Assembly (NCBI GenBank): GCA_942486035.1 | Contig: CALNXK010000007.1 | Span: 2,772,001-2,836,000 of the forward strand | Origin: Porites lobata | Lineage: Eukaryota > Cnidaria > Anthozoa > Scleractinia > Poritidae | Direction: 5' to 3' | DNA: 64,000 nucleotides | Part shown: piece by piece, positions 33,973 to 47,120 of the stretch | How positions within the stretch are numbered: position 1 is the stretch's first letter | Layout of the letters: every line of letters starts with the position of its first letter | Notes under the pieces: model-generated | Told to the model about the DNA's origin: nothing | The model's database searches: none | What the model saw: the letters and a program-made list of their open reading frames with translations, nothing else | Translations under genes and position numbers: made by a program

Positions 33973-36900
33973 ATGAGGTTGGTTATCGTCGATGACTATA
34001 CCCAGTTGTCAGAGTGGGCAGCCAAGTATGTGCGTAACAAAATTCTCAAGTTTAACCCAGGACCAGACAAATATTTTGTTCTTGGTCTGCCAACAGGTAC
34101 TGATTTCAGAAGAAATAATATATTTGTTGTTGTTAATTTTTTATCTCAGGTAATGTTTCTTTTTCTTTTGTTTCAACTTCATTGGCATACCGGTACATTA
34201 CCATACCTAAAAATGAAAGAAAAACAAAAATTACTTGAAATGAAGAATCAACTGTAACATTTATCCATATTTTACTAGCAAAAGGTTAATTTATTGCCTT
34301 TGATATAAATTCCTTTACCTCACCTATGCTTCCAAGCAAAATTGCAAAAGTATATAATGTATTTATGATTGCTGTTCATTTATGGTAAGTATATCCATAA
34401 CAGTACCACAATTTGAATCATTGTTCTCTCAGAATGCCTTACAGTTTACCTGTTTTATATAATGTCAGATGACCAGTCCTATGATCCATATTTTACATGT
34501 TTCTCTGGAATTTTTCAGTGAGGAAGATGTACATTGTAATCATGGGCCAGGGTCAACAGGATTCACCCGAAGCATCCCAAACACCAGGCAAAAACCCCTT
34601 TGACTCAGAGTTATTACATTTAGTTGGGACTGGTGGGCCACACCAATCCAGTTGTAACAAAATTACAGATTCCCAGCTAGATTATGGCTGGTTCTCAGGG
34701 TTCTCAATAGATTTTTAAGTAGGAGGTGATCACTGATAAAGTAGGAGGCTCTTCAGCAAAGCCAGAGGTGTGAAAACAAAGCAAAGAAAAGCGACTTAAA
34801 CACAAAGTAAGCGGCTATAAATCCCAAAGTAAGCGGCGATCAATCGCTGGGTGCCGCCTTCTATTGAGAACCCTGGTTCTGAAGAAGGCTCTGGTTTCTA
34901 GCAAAAATGGTCTTTAAAAAAGCCCATATCATTTTCAAAGACCAGTCTGACTGGCTAGCTAGGATTTTTGGTTGTCATGAAAAGTCTCTGAAATGGTGTG
35001 TAAGGCTGTTTTCTAGGTTCTCAATATTATTTTGAAGGAGTAATTAAATTCTGGTCTCTTTAATTTTTGTACACTTCAAGGAGTGAAAGTGATAGGAAAT
35101 GTTAAGAGAACTCATATTTTTTTTCTACGCATTGTTTAGGAAGTTCACCTCTTGGAATGTACAGGAAGCTGGTGGAATTCTGCCAAACGGGGGAGCTTTC
35201 TTTTAGATATGTCAAAACTTTTAACATGGATGAATATGTCGGCCTTCCACGAGATCATCCTGAAAGCTACCATTCCTATATGTGGGAAAATTTCTTCAAG
35301 GATATCGATATTGAGCCTAAAAATGCCCATATTCTTGATGGGAATGCTGATGATCTTGATGAAGAATGCAATAATTTTGAGAAAATGATAAAGGAAGCTG
35401 GTGGAGTTCATCTCTTTATTGGAGGTAAGTTGTTTTCTAAAGCGTCCTTATTCATTTCCTCTGATACTGTTTAGTTATGTCTCATTCCTATACACTTTTG
35501 AATTTTTAATGAAGATTTTTTGAAGGGTCTTTGGATAGTATCTAAATAAAATTTGCCCATGACCATGGAAATCTTTACTGTGGTTGTCCAGAAATTGTAA
35601 TGACACTTTTAGTGGGAGTTATGTAGACAAGTATGTCATACTCTAATATCTGATGTATTCTGGGACTGAGCAGTTTACTGCAACAATAAATTGTAGAGTT
35701 TGTTGATATTTCATATGAAAGTCAACAAAAAATTACAGTAAATGAAGGCTTGTCATTTTGATCTCACACAAAAAAAACTATGTGTGAAATAATGCAAAGA
35801 AAATTTTATAAAAGTGTTGTGCTCCTCTTAGAGTATTAAGGTTGCCTCCTCTGGAGTTTTTAATAACATTCTGCCTAATACAGACTGCTATCTACTCACT
35901 TCAGCTGCTATATTGCTGCTGATTTCTTTGCACCTAAAACTCAAGGTAAGGAATTTGAATGCAGCAACTACCCTATAATTTTTACAGGTATTGGTGATGA
36001 TGGTCATATTGCGTTCAATGAACCTGGATCGTCGCTGAAATCAAGGACAAGGGTGAAGACCCTGGCAAAAGACACCATTGTAGCTAATGCACGCTTTTTT
36101 GATAATGACATCAGCAAGGTCCCCACCATGGCTCTTACGGTGGGTGTGGCCACGGTGATGGATGCTCAAGAGGTAAGGGGCAGATAATTAATTTTAGACT
36201 GAGATAAAATGTGAGGTGCTGCTTTTTTAGGTATAGAGAAGACAGAAACCTTATGAATCCTTCTACAATTCATAGCTCGAAAAAAATCCCCGTCTGAAAG
36301 TCCAGGATAGATTTTCTTGCTGGGCAAGTAACTTTTAAGGCTGACTTGCCCATCGGCAGGTGTCGAGGCAAGCCTGTTGTGCAAAAGGCAAGCTGGAATA
36401 TTCAAGTTTTTTTTTGAGCTCAGTATCGTTGTACATGTATGGAAATACATGTTTCAGCTGAGTTTGATGATTGAATTTGCTCTCCAGGGGGCTCTGGTGG
36501 TGGAGTGAAAAATGAACCAGAGCATACCATGGCTGATAGGGACAAAACACTCCAAGAATCCAAAACACGTCCAAGAATCCTAAAGTGTTTTATAGTGTTT
36601 TTAGATTCTGGGAAGTGTTTCGTCCTTAGCTTGCAGGCTAAGTAGCAACATAGTGGACGAGTTTTTTGTTTTCTGTTTGGAAAAACTTTGTGTTTTCCAT
36701 TATAGGTTCTAATTCTGATCAGTGGTGTAAAGAAAGCTCTTGCTCTCCGTCACGCCACAGAGGATGGCATGAATCACATGTGCACAGTATCTGCTTTTCA
36801 GCAGCATCCTCACACACTGTTCTTAGTGGATGAAGATGCCACAATGGAGCTGAGAGTACGGACAGTCAAGTACTTCAAAGGTTTGATGGATGTTCACAAC

Positions 36901-36984
36901 AAACTGGTTGAAGATCCACAGGACCCGACTGCTCCACCAAGTGCAAAAAGGCTTAAATCTGTGGAAGAATCAAAAACTAAATGA
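33973..36984 (+). CDS. GNPDA1: Glucosamine-6-phosphate deaminase (GNPDA), 4 coding exons
   Basis: Cytosolic enzyme converting glucosamine-6-phosphate to fructose-6-phosphate and ammonia, which returns amino sugars to glycolysis. Coding exons: 33973-34096, 35140-35424, 35988-36172 and 36706-36984. All have GT/AG ends and consistent phase, giving 290 residues, against 289 in human GNPDA1. Recognisable blocks: the start MRLVIVDDYTQLSEWAAKYV; LPTG|SSPLGMY at the phosphate-binding loop; VKTFNMDEYVGLPRDHPESY with the catalytic Asp; GIGDDGHIAFNEPGSSL with the conserved Asp, His and Glu; VPTMALTVGV; and TVSAFQQHPHT with VKYFKGLM near the end. The exon containing the start begins at 33954, and an upstream non-coding exon is likely. 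The protein is complete with no frame breaks. GNPDA1 versus GNPDA2 cannot be settled from a cnidarian sequence. Confidence 0.95.
36539..36625. repeat. Imperfect inverted repeat in GNPDA intron 4
   Basis: GGACAAAACACTCC...AGAATCC is mirrored by GGATTCTTGG/AGATTCTGGGAAGTGTTTCGTCC with a few mismatches. Probably a short foldback remnant. Confidence 0.4.
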
Positions 36985-37066
36985 AATATTCCTTAGTGAC
37001 TGTCGTTTTGTGAAAATAAGTCCAAAGTGATCAAAAGGCTTGAAAAGCCTTTTAAAAACAATAATA

Positions 37067-38054
37067 TACCATAAATCCTCTATTGTGCCACCTGGTGGTT
37101 TATTTATTTCAAGCACGTTTTAGGTGGTGGGAGCTTAATCGAAAGGGGGTTTCAAGCTCGTTTGAAGGGAGCGGGGGGAGCTTATCTAACTTAATATATT
37201 GCATTGCTGGTAGCAGAAAAACAGGAAGGAACAGACCTAGTTACTGTTCCCTTCCTCCTGTTTTGGACCAGGGCAATGATTGTCTAACATGGAGATTTAA
37301 AGATAATTATATGTGTTGAACAAGGTATTTCAACATCTTTTTTCACTTGTGGGAACCTTGAAATATGTGAATTACAAAATTCATGAATTTTAAAATGAAA
37401 ACCTAAACAAAACGTTAAGCTAAATCTAAATGTAAAAACTGAATACCCGTATACGCAGTTCATTGAAGAAAAATTGTCCTGATGGTTATGATTCAATGTC
37501 AGTGTTATGGATTTCATCGTTCACATCCAAAGTAAGGTACAACGTCTTCCTAAACCATCAGGGGCACCCAAAGTCAATTTTCGGAAAATATCTGTTGGGA
37601 AGACATTTGAGATCTAGAATTTTAGGAACATTTGTTGTAACATTTCTTGCTTACCTGCCTCTCCTAGGATTTTCGAACAGCTAAAAAATGGTATAATTGC
37701 CCGTTTTTAACGGATTTTTTCCCTAAAAAGGTCACCTAGAATTTTCGGAGCCTTTTTTCTGGCTGAAATTTTCGAAAAGATAAGTTTTGATCCCTATAAT
37801 TTTCGGATCACTAGAATTTCAGCTAGGAAATCCGAGCAGATGAAAAATTTTTAGGGGATAAAAATATGCCAATATCTACCGTTTAAATACTAAAATACGT
37901 TAACAATACTATATTTAAGTGGTTTTGAACTGTATTCTCGTTGGTTGCCCCTGAAACCATCTCTTTTTCAGAAACATTAGTATCAAAAGGACTGATCCCT
38001 CCTTCTTAAGGGAGGGCTTATTAGACAAGGAGGCTTAATAGAGGATTTATGGTA
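37067..38054. mobile_element. MITE (TACCATAAATCCTCTATT ends) split by a nested hAT-like MITE
   Basis: An 18-bp terminal repeat, TACCATAAATCCTCTATT (37067-37084), is exactly mirrored at 38037-38054. Adjacent GGGGGAGCTTA / AAGGGAGGGCTTATT blocks are also roughly mirrored. The element is interrupted at 37560-37952 by the MITE described separately. It lies just beyond the GNPDA stop. Confidence 0.7.
37560..37952. mobile_element. hAT-like MITE, family copy 2 (nested)
   Basis: 393 bp, homologous end to end with 14767-15163. CAGGGG...CCCCTG ends are flanked by a duplicated AAACCAT. It lies inside the larger element at 37067-38054, so it is the younger insertion. Confidence 0.85.
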
Positions 38055-38383
38055 CTGCAGTTTGTTTTAAGTTCTTATCGATGTAGTTGATAGATGCAAG
38101 TATAAAAGAGATTAATGAGTATTTTTCAGTTTTGAAATAAAAGGGATAATTCTAAAGCAAGCCGGCCAGGAAAAGCTTTGATGTACTTTGTATGATGTTT
38201 TAAATGTCGTACCGTTTAACTCTATACTCCCTGAGTACGTGGCTTAGGTAGGATAGTCGTCAAGAGAGCATGCTCAAAATGAGAGTCGGGGGGCGAACGA
38301 ACATTAACAACAACAAGTTTATTTCCACTGTAGACGAAAGGAACTGTAGTTCGCTCGCCCGTTCTCGCCCGCGATCTGTTAAT

Positions 38384-38440
38384 CTCGTACCCAGATCTCT
38401 TTTCCGCGAAGTTAAAGGCGACAAGAGATCTGGGGACGAG
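38384..38440. repeat. Hairpin foldback, 17-bp arms
   Basis: TCGTACCCAGATCTCTT and AAGAGATCTGGGGACGA are inverted copies with one mismatch around a 23-base loop. Confidence 0.75.
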
Positions 38441-39816
38441 ATCAACGATGTACCTGGGTTACCTGGGTGTACGACAGTCCTGAAAGATTGCTAACAGTTG
38501 AGGGACATCAAGACTACTGTCCTTTTGGCGCTTTTGACGCCTGCAGTTGTCGCTATCAAAATAGAACAACTATCGATTAAGGTCACTGAAACATAGCAAC
38601 TGTTGATAAGCTTTTCTGACCATTCAAAACCACTTTGTCAGTACCTTTACATGGTACTGTTCGTTTTTTAGCGTTTTACAAAATGAAATTTGGAATTTTT
38701 GCCTATTTCAGTTATGACTTTGGCTTTCCAACGGTTTTCTACTTTTAGAGAGTTTACTGTACTTTTGGTGTATCCTCCATGCCGCCGTCACATGAAACAG
38801 TCGCCTGCGAGCAAGCTCTATCTTTCCCCTGCCACTCGCTCCTGACTTAAAAAACAGACAAACAGTCTGTCAGTGTCAAAAACCGGCCAGAAAACCCTGT
38901 GCATTTGGCCTTGATTTTCACCGGCTATTGTCATGAAAGAGGTGGGGATGGACATAAAGAAACCAGAAAATAAAATAGTTAACGTCATTCAGTTTGGGAT
39001 AGTTTTCCCGCGAAATGATGTCTGTGAGACGAGCGCAGAAAGTCCATTCTGATGACGTGTTCTACCCACATATGGGTAGTATTCTGATGGGTAGCGCTGC
39101 GAGGGAAATTTTCTTTAGCCAATCGGAAGCACTACCCAGATCTGGGTGGTAACACTTATCACCATGAAATTTCTGCAGTCTTTTCTCAAACTTCACTTCA
39201 CGAGGAAACAAGTGGTGTCGTCGCGAAACCGTTACGGTTTCACGTTTACGCCGACTCGTGTAAACACCTAAACCCGGTTGCAAGTTTTTGCACAGTTTGA
39301 GAGGTAAAAGCCTGGCACGACGCGCCTTTCATTAAAAAAAATCCAATATTGACACTGGCAAAATTTGCACGGATTCGTTTAAACAATGAAGTGCCGTAAC
39401 AGAATTTGCACGGTGACTCCACGGTGTGTTAACGGGTCGCACAGGTAAATATTCATTCGGATCCGTGTAAACTGGGTCTCTGTCAGTGCCTAAATGGTAC
39501 ATAGGTCGTTCAGTTTCACTACTAACAACGGTCAAATTTGTCGACCCACGCCAGGGTAATTGAAATTTCACGGATCTTTTGTCTGTTAGGCTTTTAATGA
39601 AACAGACTGAAAAAAACTGCATCGATAACTGTCTTGGACGGTTTATTGTAATCAGTATCGATAATGCCGTGTTCTTTTCAAAATGAATTGCTCTGCATTT
39701 TTTATTACGGCACAGCTTGTGTAGCTGATAAAATACCTGTAAAACCGCTGGTTTTCCTTAACTTTTTCAAACTTTTGAGTCTCTTAGGTGAAATCCTAAC
39801 GTGATCGTTCAACTTA

Positions 39817-40087
39817 CAGGGGCACTCAACGTCAATTTTCGGAAAATATCTGTTCGGAAGACGATTTGAGATCTAGAATTTTCGGAACATTTGTTGTAAA
39901 ATTTCTTGCTTGCCTACCTCTCCTAGAATCTTCGAACATCTAAAAATTGGTATAATTGCCCATTTTAAACAGATTTTTACCCTAAAAAGCTCACCTAGAT
40001 TTTTTGGGATTTTTTTTTCTGGCTGAAATTTTCTAAAAGGTAAGTTTTGATCCCTATAATTTTCGGATCCCTAGACTTTCAGCTAGG
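39817..40087. mobile_element. hAT-like MITE, family copy 3 (3' truncated)
   Basis: Begins CAGGGGCACTCAACGTC and follows copies 1 and 2 closely until TTTCAGCTAGG near 40087. Homology then stops, and no closing CCCCTG terminus is present. Confidence 0.8.
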
Positions 40088-42589
40088 GCTGGGCTTCCCA
40101 GTTGGCGTGGTTTACTTTATTTAAGTGTCATTTGTCTAATTAATGATTTAGTTATTACAAGAGGCACCAGGCTTTTCGCGGTATTAAAGCTCTTCTGGAC
40201 TGGCCAGCGTGGCTCGTGTACGTGAGCGTAACGAAACGCAAAAACTTAGTTGGAACAATTTGACTGTAGTGCCAAAGCTGTCTCTAGAGGGATAAACAAC
40301 GATCGTGGTCAGACAATTTCTTTATCAGTGTTTTGTCTTCCTACAAAATTGAACGACGTGAGACTGAGTTTGTAATGATCTAAAACAATAAAAGTGGCGC
40401 CCATAGAAAATCGTTGCGGTTTCATAAAACATTTTCACCGACGCTCTTATATATCGAGTGCTCAATGCCTTTTTATCCACCAATTACGGGCAACTGCTAA
40501 TTAGTTTGAGTGTCAATATTCTGGCATTTATTCAAAGCCACCGAACTAATACGAAGCATTGCACAACAAAATGAGTTGTGGACTCCATCTTCAGGCCCGA
40601 CTGGTGATATCATAAGCAAGTGCTCGCTTTTGGTACCGGGTTGATATTTTTACAGGTACCGTCTCAATATTGTAATTTTTTTTCATCACTTATGTGACAA
40701 CTATCACTGCATGGGTTCCATTGCCCTTATATTATCTTCTAAATTTAGAAACACGTTCTGTTTGAAAAACAATATAAACCACGGTTGTAACTGACACAAC
40801 CTCAGCAAAAACTTATCATATCTCCTAAAACTCACAACGATTCCCGCAAAACTTAAAAAAAACAGTCATTTGAATCTTATTCAAATTCATATTCAATCTT
40901 AAGAGTACAAGGTATTTTTTTCACAAAATGTTATTGACAATTGTTGCTTGTTGCTCAAAGAAACGGAGCACCTCAAAATTGAAAACTTTCACTAAGATCT
41001 TCGAATTTGTTCAGTTCTGCCTGTTATTGGTGTAACGGTGTGTAAAGTTTATTCCGCAAATTTTTGTTTTGCTTGTACGTATTTTACCAGAGCCTATACA
41101 TAATGAATATGTTTATGCTTCTTGATCGATCCCAGTATTTCATCTCGTTTCTATATCCCTAGGAACAGTGGAAAATCGGCCAGTTAAACTGCAAGGGTAG
41201 TCACTTTAATCTCGGCTGCTGCCCTGTATCGGTAAGCAAACTAAGATTGTTAGGTCTTGTTAAAATTACTGAATGTTATAGACGTTTTCCATCTGAATTG
41301 TTTCATACTTTAGTTGTCTGAGATAGCATCTTACAAACACCTTGGTTTAAAGTCCCATATGAGCCATTTTTGTGCTTCTGGAAATCGAAAATTTGTATCC
41401 TCGTCTCAAACCTGCAAATTAACCATTACAACAGGCGTAGTTTGAACTTGCTGCCAAAAATCTCGACCAAAAGCGGGGCTTTTCGCCGTCTTCGCCCTGA
41501 ATAAAGAATCAATACGGAACGAATCAAATCCTAGTTTCTTGATAAAATGTTGCCGTCAACTTTCACAACGGCTGAACAGTTGAGTAGCATGATAGAAATT
41601 TAAATTGTTCACTGGGCTAAAATAAACCCCATCAATTCCAGGTCGAGCGCTCAACCATTATCAAACAAAGATTTCTGGAATCCGGGTCTAGAGGGCAGGA
41701 GTGTAACAATGGCATTCTTAGACTGTTATTACAATTAACTCGGATTTCAGCAAATAGACAAAGAAATGAGTTTTTCTATTTAGATTCTTTGGGACCCATG
41801 ACCTTGGAGATATTATCAAAGTGTAATATCATGTTTAATTTCGACGTACAATGTATATTCTTCGCACTCAGTCAACAAAAAAGCCGAGTTATTTAGAAGA
41901 AAGAGTGATTTTGATTTCGGTGTAATTTTTGGATACCTCCATTTTCCTATTTTAAGGTAAATTCTTTGATTTTTCGTACGTGTTAGTTCTCAACCACAAA
42001 TTTCTTCCGCGGCCAGTTTCTGAACGCAAGCCAAACCAATCGGTAACATTTATCGCGGAATCTAAGCACAATCAATGGTTCAGTAAAGAAACAAATTTTT
42101 AAATGATGAAAATTAGTTAATCTTTTTAAGATAACCATCATGGTGTCGGAAGCTAGTGCATTTCTTTTGTTAGCCGTGCGTCGAACCAATTATCAGGAAT
42201 GTTGTTAGAATTTTCCCCAGTTTCGATCAATTGCTGGACAGAGATTAAATTCGATGTTCGGTACGTGGTTTCCACAGGAGATCATTTGTTCTGAATGAAC
42301 GCTCAATTTATGACTCAGAATTATGGTGACTGACAACGATGAGATTTTATTGCGTCTTTTTATGATTGGCTAAAATAAATAATAGTGCCTAGGCCTCTCC
42401 AAGACAAACCGTTCGACGGTTAAGGGTCAAAAACAAGCTATGCCCGAACACCTGCATGCGAGATGTAAGGACATTCCTCAAGGACATTAGTCTAAAGAGA
42501 CACGGACCTTATTTGTAACCACTTTGCGAACCACCACGAAACAATGAAAACATTTTATTGAAGGCATGACAATAGGAATTTAAGCAATA

Positions 42590-42692
42590 TTGCAAATTAA
42601 CCTGAAAAAATTGGGGGCTTGAATGGGATCCGTACTCATTCTTGGCCTTTGATTTGGCGCTGCAGTGCTCTACCAACTGAGCTGTGAGGACC
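42590..42692 (-). mobile_element. tRNA-derived SINE head
   Basis: Minus strand CACAGCTCAGTTGGTAGAGC (A-box type), then a weak B-box region and CCCCCAATTTTTTCAGG, a motif typical of this SINE group. No intact tRNA fold. Confidence 0.6.
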
Positions 42693-44989
42693 AACACATT
42701 GGAAGCAGGCCAATTTCTCGTGAGTTCAACTTAACCCGTGATGTAAGATGGCTGCCGGAGTGGATATTGCTGGGCCGAGTTCTTTTGTAGCGAATCTATT
42801 GAGAGATCCATAAAAAATACGTAAAAACAATAAACAATAAAATAGGTACTAAAAACAAACTGCAACTTTCTCTGGGTACCCCGTCCACCGTTTTTAAAGT
42901 TTAATTTTTAGAAGCTTTTATATCAGTCCTCACTGCATGATGTGAAGGAGTTTAAAGGCCAACTTTGGTAAATAATAATACTTAAGGAGGCTATTATAAA
43001 ACGGCAGAAAAACTTTTTGAATCAGCTTGTCATTAGACTCTAAGAAATAATGTTGCGGTTGTTAATAGCAACAAATTAAAAAAACAACAACTACAACAAC
43101 AATGTTTCTAACCCCCTCCCTCGTTGTGAACACATAGATAAATTTGAAATTGAAATGCTTTGTCAGCTTCGGTCCTTTTCAACGTGTATTATCTGTCACC
43201 GTTCGCTTTATTCTTTAAAAATATTCATCGATTTTTCACCATTGGTTTTGCGCGAAATCACATAATTTCAAGACTGTTTCGACTAAAAACACCTGTCGTA
43301 GATGGTTAATTAAGCCGGTCTTGTTCATTGCTTGAGGCAAAGATATTCACGAAAGTTTAATTCCCCTGTGTTTTCTTGTCATTCATTCTGTCTCCTTTTT
43401 CATAATTCGCGCTTTTCATGGTTGTTAAATTTATTTGCATGGTGTTCAATTTCGTTTAGCCCGGCTCATTAAGTTTATTACTTCTGTTCATGTTTTGACA
43501 TAAAAAACCTTGACGAAGGGGCAAAAATACGCTCAAAGTGAAATAACTTCCTTTTAACCGTTGGCTGCCAGTTGTCGCAAGTGATACAATGTTATCGCAT
43601 TGTTTGAGATATTTAACTATTTTCGGCTCCTGGTTTGTTTCAACATAGAAAACAAAAATATTCCTTTTTCTGCATAAACTGAAAAATGAGTTAACGTACA
43701 AAGTAAGCCATCAAGTGAGCTAGGTGACCTCGAAAATAGAAGAAAAATGCCTGGGAGAATAAAAACATTTGTTTATGATATTTCAAATGGAAGTTTTAGT
43801 TCGCAATATTCACTTTTATTCGCCTTAATTAATCGCAACATCTGCCACGGCCCTAAGGGCTCCCATTGGCTCTCTGTTGGCTCTCAGTTGTTTCAGCAAA
43901 AACAACATATGCCAGTTGTCGTTCGTGTAACAGCGAATTTTGATCGTTGCAACTGGAAATGCAAGCCGCCTCATTTTTCTGAAATATTCGGCAATTTCTA
44001 TAAGCTCGCTGTTCATAAGAAAAGGAGGTCTATCTGGTTCACTTGCGAGATTCCCGGCGAAAGAAGAACGTGATCGGCTATGGCACGCTGGAAGTTGGTG
44101 AAGACTGAGGTTAGCATATGTTGTCACTATTGTTTCACCATCGCACGTAAACCTTAGCTTTGTTTCAAAGGTGACTTTATCCAAAAAGTAGCCTGAACTT
44201 TTGTTTGATATTTAATCATCTTCAATTGTATTCTTAAGCCCTGTTTTGATGATAATCCTGCGGACTTTTCAAGATTCGGAGCTTGGTTCGAGACCAGTCA
44301 GAAGTTGTCCCGATTGCTTAGCTAATTTTAGTGACTATGATTGGTTTTAAGAGCTGAGAAATTTGCTCGCTTAAGTATAAATCCTATTTGTCATTTTACT
44401 GTTATACGATCTTGTATTTTAACATTGAATTTTCGAGGTAACCTTTCTTGTAATGTTTGCTTCATTTCATGAGAGTCCTCAATAATTACTTAAAGCCAAT
44501 ATTTAAATATGCTTATCGTGGAAATAAGTCTTCAGAAATTCTATTTCAAAATGCAAATCATGTAATATCATGCTGGGAAAAGCGCCCACGTTTCGAATTC
44601 AATAAAAGAACTCTAGCAAGGCCCTTTATCCTCGTGTCGCTGGAAAGTCTGTTTGCGTCAATTGCTGGGATAACAACGTATCATTTCAGTCCTTAAAATG
44701 CTAATCGCTGTCGCCACCTTGTTAATAGCTCAATATATTTCTGAAAAGTGACAAACTTTCCCCAAACTACTTGAAATAAGAATTTGAAACAATAACATGA
44801 TCTTGAATGTAGGAAAGTTTCTGCTGCCTGTTGCATTTGTGTTGGTCTCGATTGATAATATCCCTTAATTGCTGCATTCATTTATGTTGGTAATTTATGG
44901 CTTATGGTTCCCATTAGGCAAGGGACGCCTTAAATCCACAGTAATATATAGCTTTTTCTATTAATAGTTTCCTCCCAGTAACTCCCCTG

Positions 44990-45074
44990 CAAAAAAAAAA
45001 AACAAAAAACAAAAAAACAAAAAAAACTGGCACTACAATGGAGTACCTTGGAGTGAGACATGCACATAATAATA

Positions 45075-45105
<31 letters not shown>

Positions 45106-45120
45106 TAGTAATAATAATTT
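44990..45120. repeat. A-rich tract and AAT microsatellite
   Basis: 44991-45026 is almost pure A with single C interruptions. 45068-45117 is mostly (AAT)n with two GTA variants. Confidence 0.9.
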
Positions 45121-45808
45121 TTCAATAACAAAAATAATTCTATTATTGATAACAAAGCTATCTATAAAATCCTAATATTTATAATTAATTCTAATAATAT
45201 TAATGAATTTGTATAGCGCTAATTCTATAAACAATATTCAAAAGCGCTTTATATTCAGTTACAATTAAAAAATATTTGAATCTAAAAAGAAATTATACAG
45301 ATCATTAGATTAAGCAAATTAGAATTGAAATAATCAAAAGCGCTAAACACTAGGACTATTCCAACAAATTTAAACAAGCTTTCCTGAGAAGGCATGTTTT
45401 AAGTTTCTTTTTGTAACCTGAAACTTTTACGCTGCAAAGACAGACTTTAAGAAAAGAAGTGATTGCTGCAGTTGTGGTGTATATCTTTGCAATTCTGACA
45501 GTCAAAGGCTTTTTGTCTTCTAGTTGTAACACGTAGATATATATTTTTTTGGCAACTAATATAATTTGCAGTCTGTCTACTTCGAATTGTATCAAATGTA
45601 TTAACTGAATAGCATTTAAAATCAGATTGAAATTTATATTAAGTCGAGTCTAAAAAAAAAAGAAAAAGGCATTAACTTCAGACAAATGACGATAACAAAA
45701 AAGTCGTTATGGGACCACGTAAAAGGTGAGCGCAACAGCTTAATAGAGGTGACTGATAATTAATACAGGTCAGTCAGTAATTATGAGAAGTGACTTTCGT
45801 AGCCTACG

Positions 45809-46323
45809 AATGGCAGACGTTTCTCCTCGCTCATCGTCGCTGTGGGACGTTACGCGAGGAGGAACGTCTGCGACTCAGCGACAGAAATTCCATACTGATG
45901 ACGTAAATCAATGCTTACATAACAAATTCGGTATTCCTGGGATTCTAAATGAAAATTTGTTCAATTTTACGTTTCTCCTGGTCGATTTTGGAAAAGTGTT
46001 GTGTTCATCGACGAATGAGCTCCAGCAAAACTCAAATGCTTCTTCTAGAGAAGACTATATTCCACAAATATTGACTATTAGAGATTTACATTTGACCTTT
46101 GCCGCCTTTGCCGCCTTTAGCCTTTGCCGCCTTTAGTCTCTTGTCTGTCATTCGTAAACAATAGCTAGAACAATGAGACTACTCCGTCGACCAATCAGCA
46201 CTTCTGACCGGATTCCGAACAGATTTTGCGTCATCAGTATGGAATTTCTGTCGCTGAGTCGCAGACGTTCCTCCTGGCGAAACGTCCCTCAGCGGCGATG
46301 AGCGAGGAGAAACGTCTGCCATT
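45809..46323. mobile_element. MITE with ~105-bp terminal inverted repeats
   Basis: AATGGCAGACGTTTCTCCTC... from 45809 is mirrored to 46323 over about 105 bp with only a few mismatches (ends ...ATTCCATACTGATGACG). The interior is about 300 bp with no transposase and contains CTTTGCCGCCTTTAGC short repeats. Long terminal repeats of this kind occur in Mutator-like elements; I could not find matching target duplications. The 117-codon ORF across its left half is not a gene. Confidence 0.85.
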
Positions 46324-46939
46324 TGCAGGATATGACTTTCGAGACTTTATGTATAAGAAAGGGCCCCCTTACTAGCTAAAGCTAAAGGGTGATCGCGTAA
46401 TGCATGTCCGTTTAAAAGAGGTTTGACTGTATACTAAGAAAACACGAAACAGGATTTGCTTCCTATATATAGGATAGTAGTGCGCAGCTCCAGCCCTGTC
46501 ATAGTTTAATTTCTTTCGTTTTACAACCTCTGGAACTCTAGTCAGTCTAGTGGTTTTAACTATAAGATTTCATACTTTCCTTCTTTATTATTTCAAAGGC
46601 TAAGAATCAGTTAAAGGCGAATATCCCAAGTTAAATCAGTTTGTAAGTGGAGTAAATGGTAGCAATAAACTTCGAAAGAAGTGCATTATTATAAGTGAAA
46701 TACAATTAAGTAAACTAAAGCGATAAAATAACGGTAAGACATGTTAATGCATTAACCATAGACTGTGACGAGGATCAGCAAAGTGATTTTACGTATTACC
46801 TCGCTAACAAATTTTACTTTGTAGCTTCTAAAGTAGACTTTGCGCATGTGAAAGGTGCTGTGGATGTGTGGCCACGCGTGCAGTGACGCCCACTCAGTGC
46901 TAATTGACCTAATTAATTCGCCCCATGTAAGCGAATCGG

Positions 46940-47120
46940 CGAATCACGATTCTGGAATCCAGGAAAAGTTGCTCGTGGAAACCAGAATAAAGCTCAAGGA
47001 ATCCGGAATCCCACTAACCATTAGAATCCAGAATCCAAGTTCCACTGACAAAAACTGGAATCCAGTGCGTGGAATCCGGAATCCACGGCATGCAATTCAG
47101 AATTCAAGACTGTCTTGGAT
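46940..47120. repeat. GGAATCC-rich degenerate repeat
   Basis: Irregular recurrences of GGAATCC/AGAATCC (about ten in 180 bases), such as GGAATCCGGAATCC. Looks like a decayed tandem repeat. Confidence 0.55.

Noticed and set aside
39062..39150. ACCCAGATCTGGGT and ACCCACATATGGGT palindromes as regulatory sites
   Set aside because: Short near-palindromes within repeat-like sequence; no context supports a function.
43825..44184. 119-codon minus-strand ORF as a gene
   Set aside because: Overlaps an ORF on the opposite strand, shows no family motif and lies in repeat-rich intergenic DNA.
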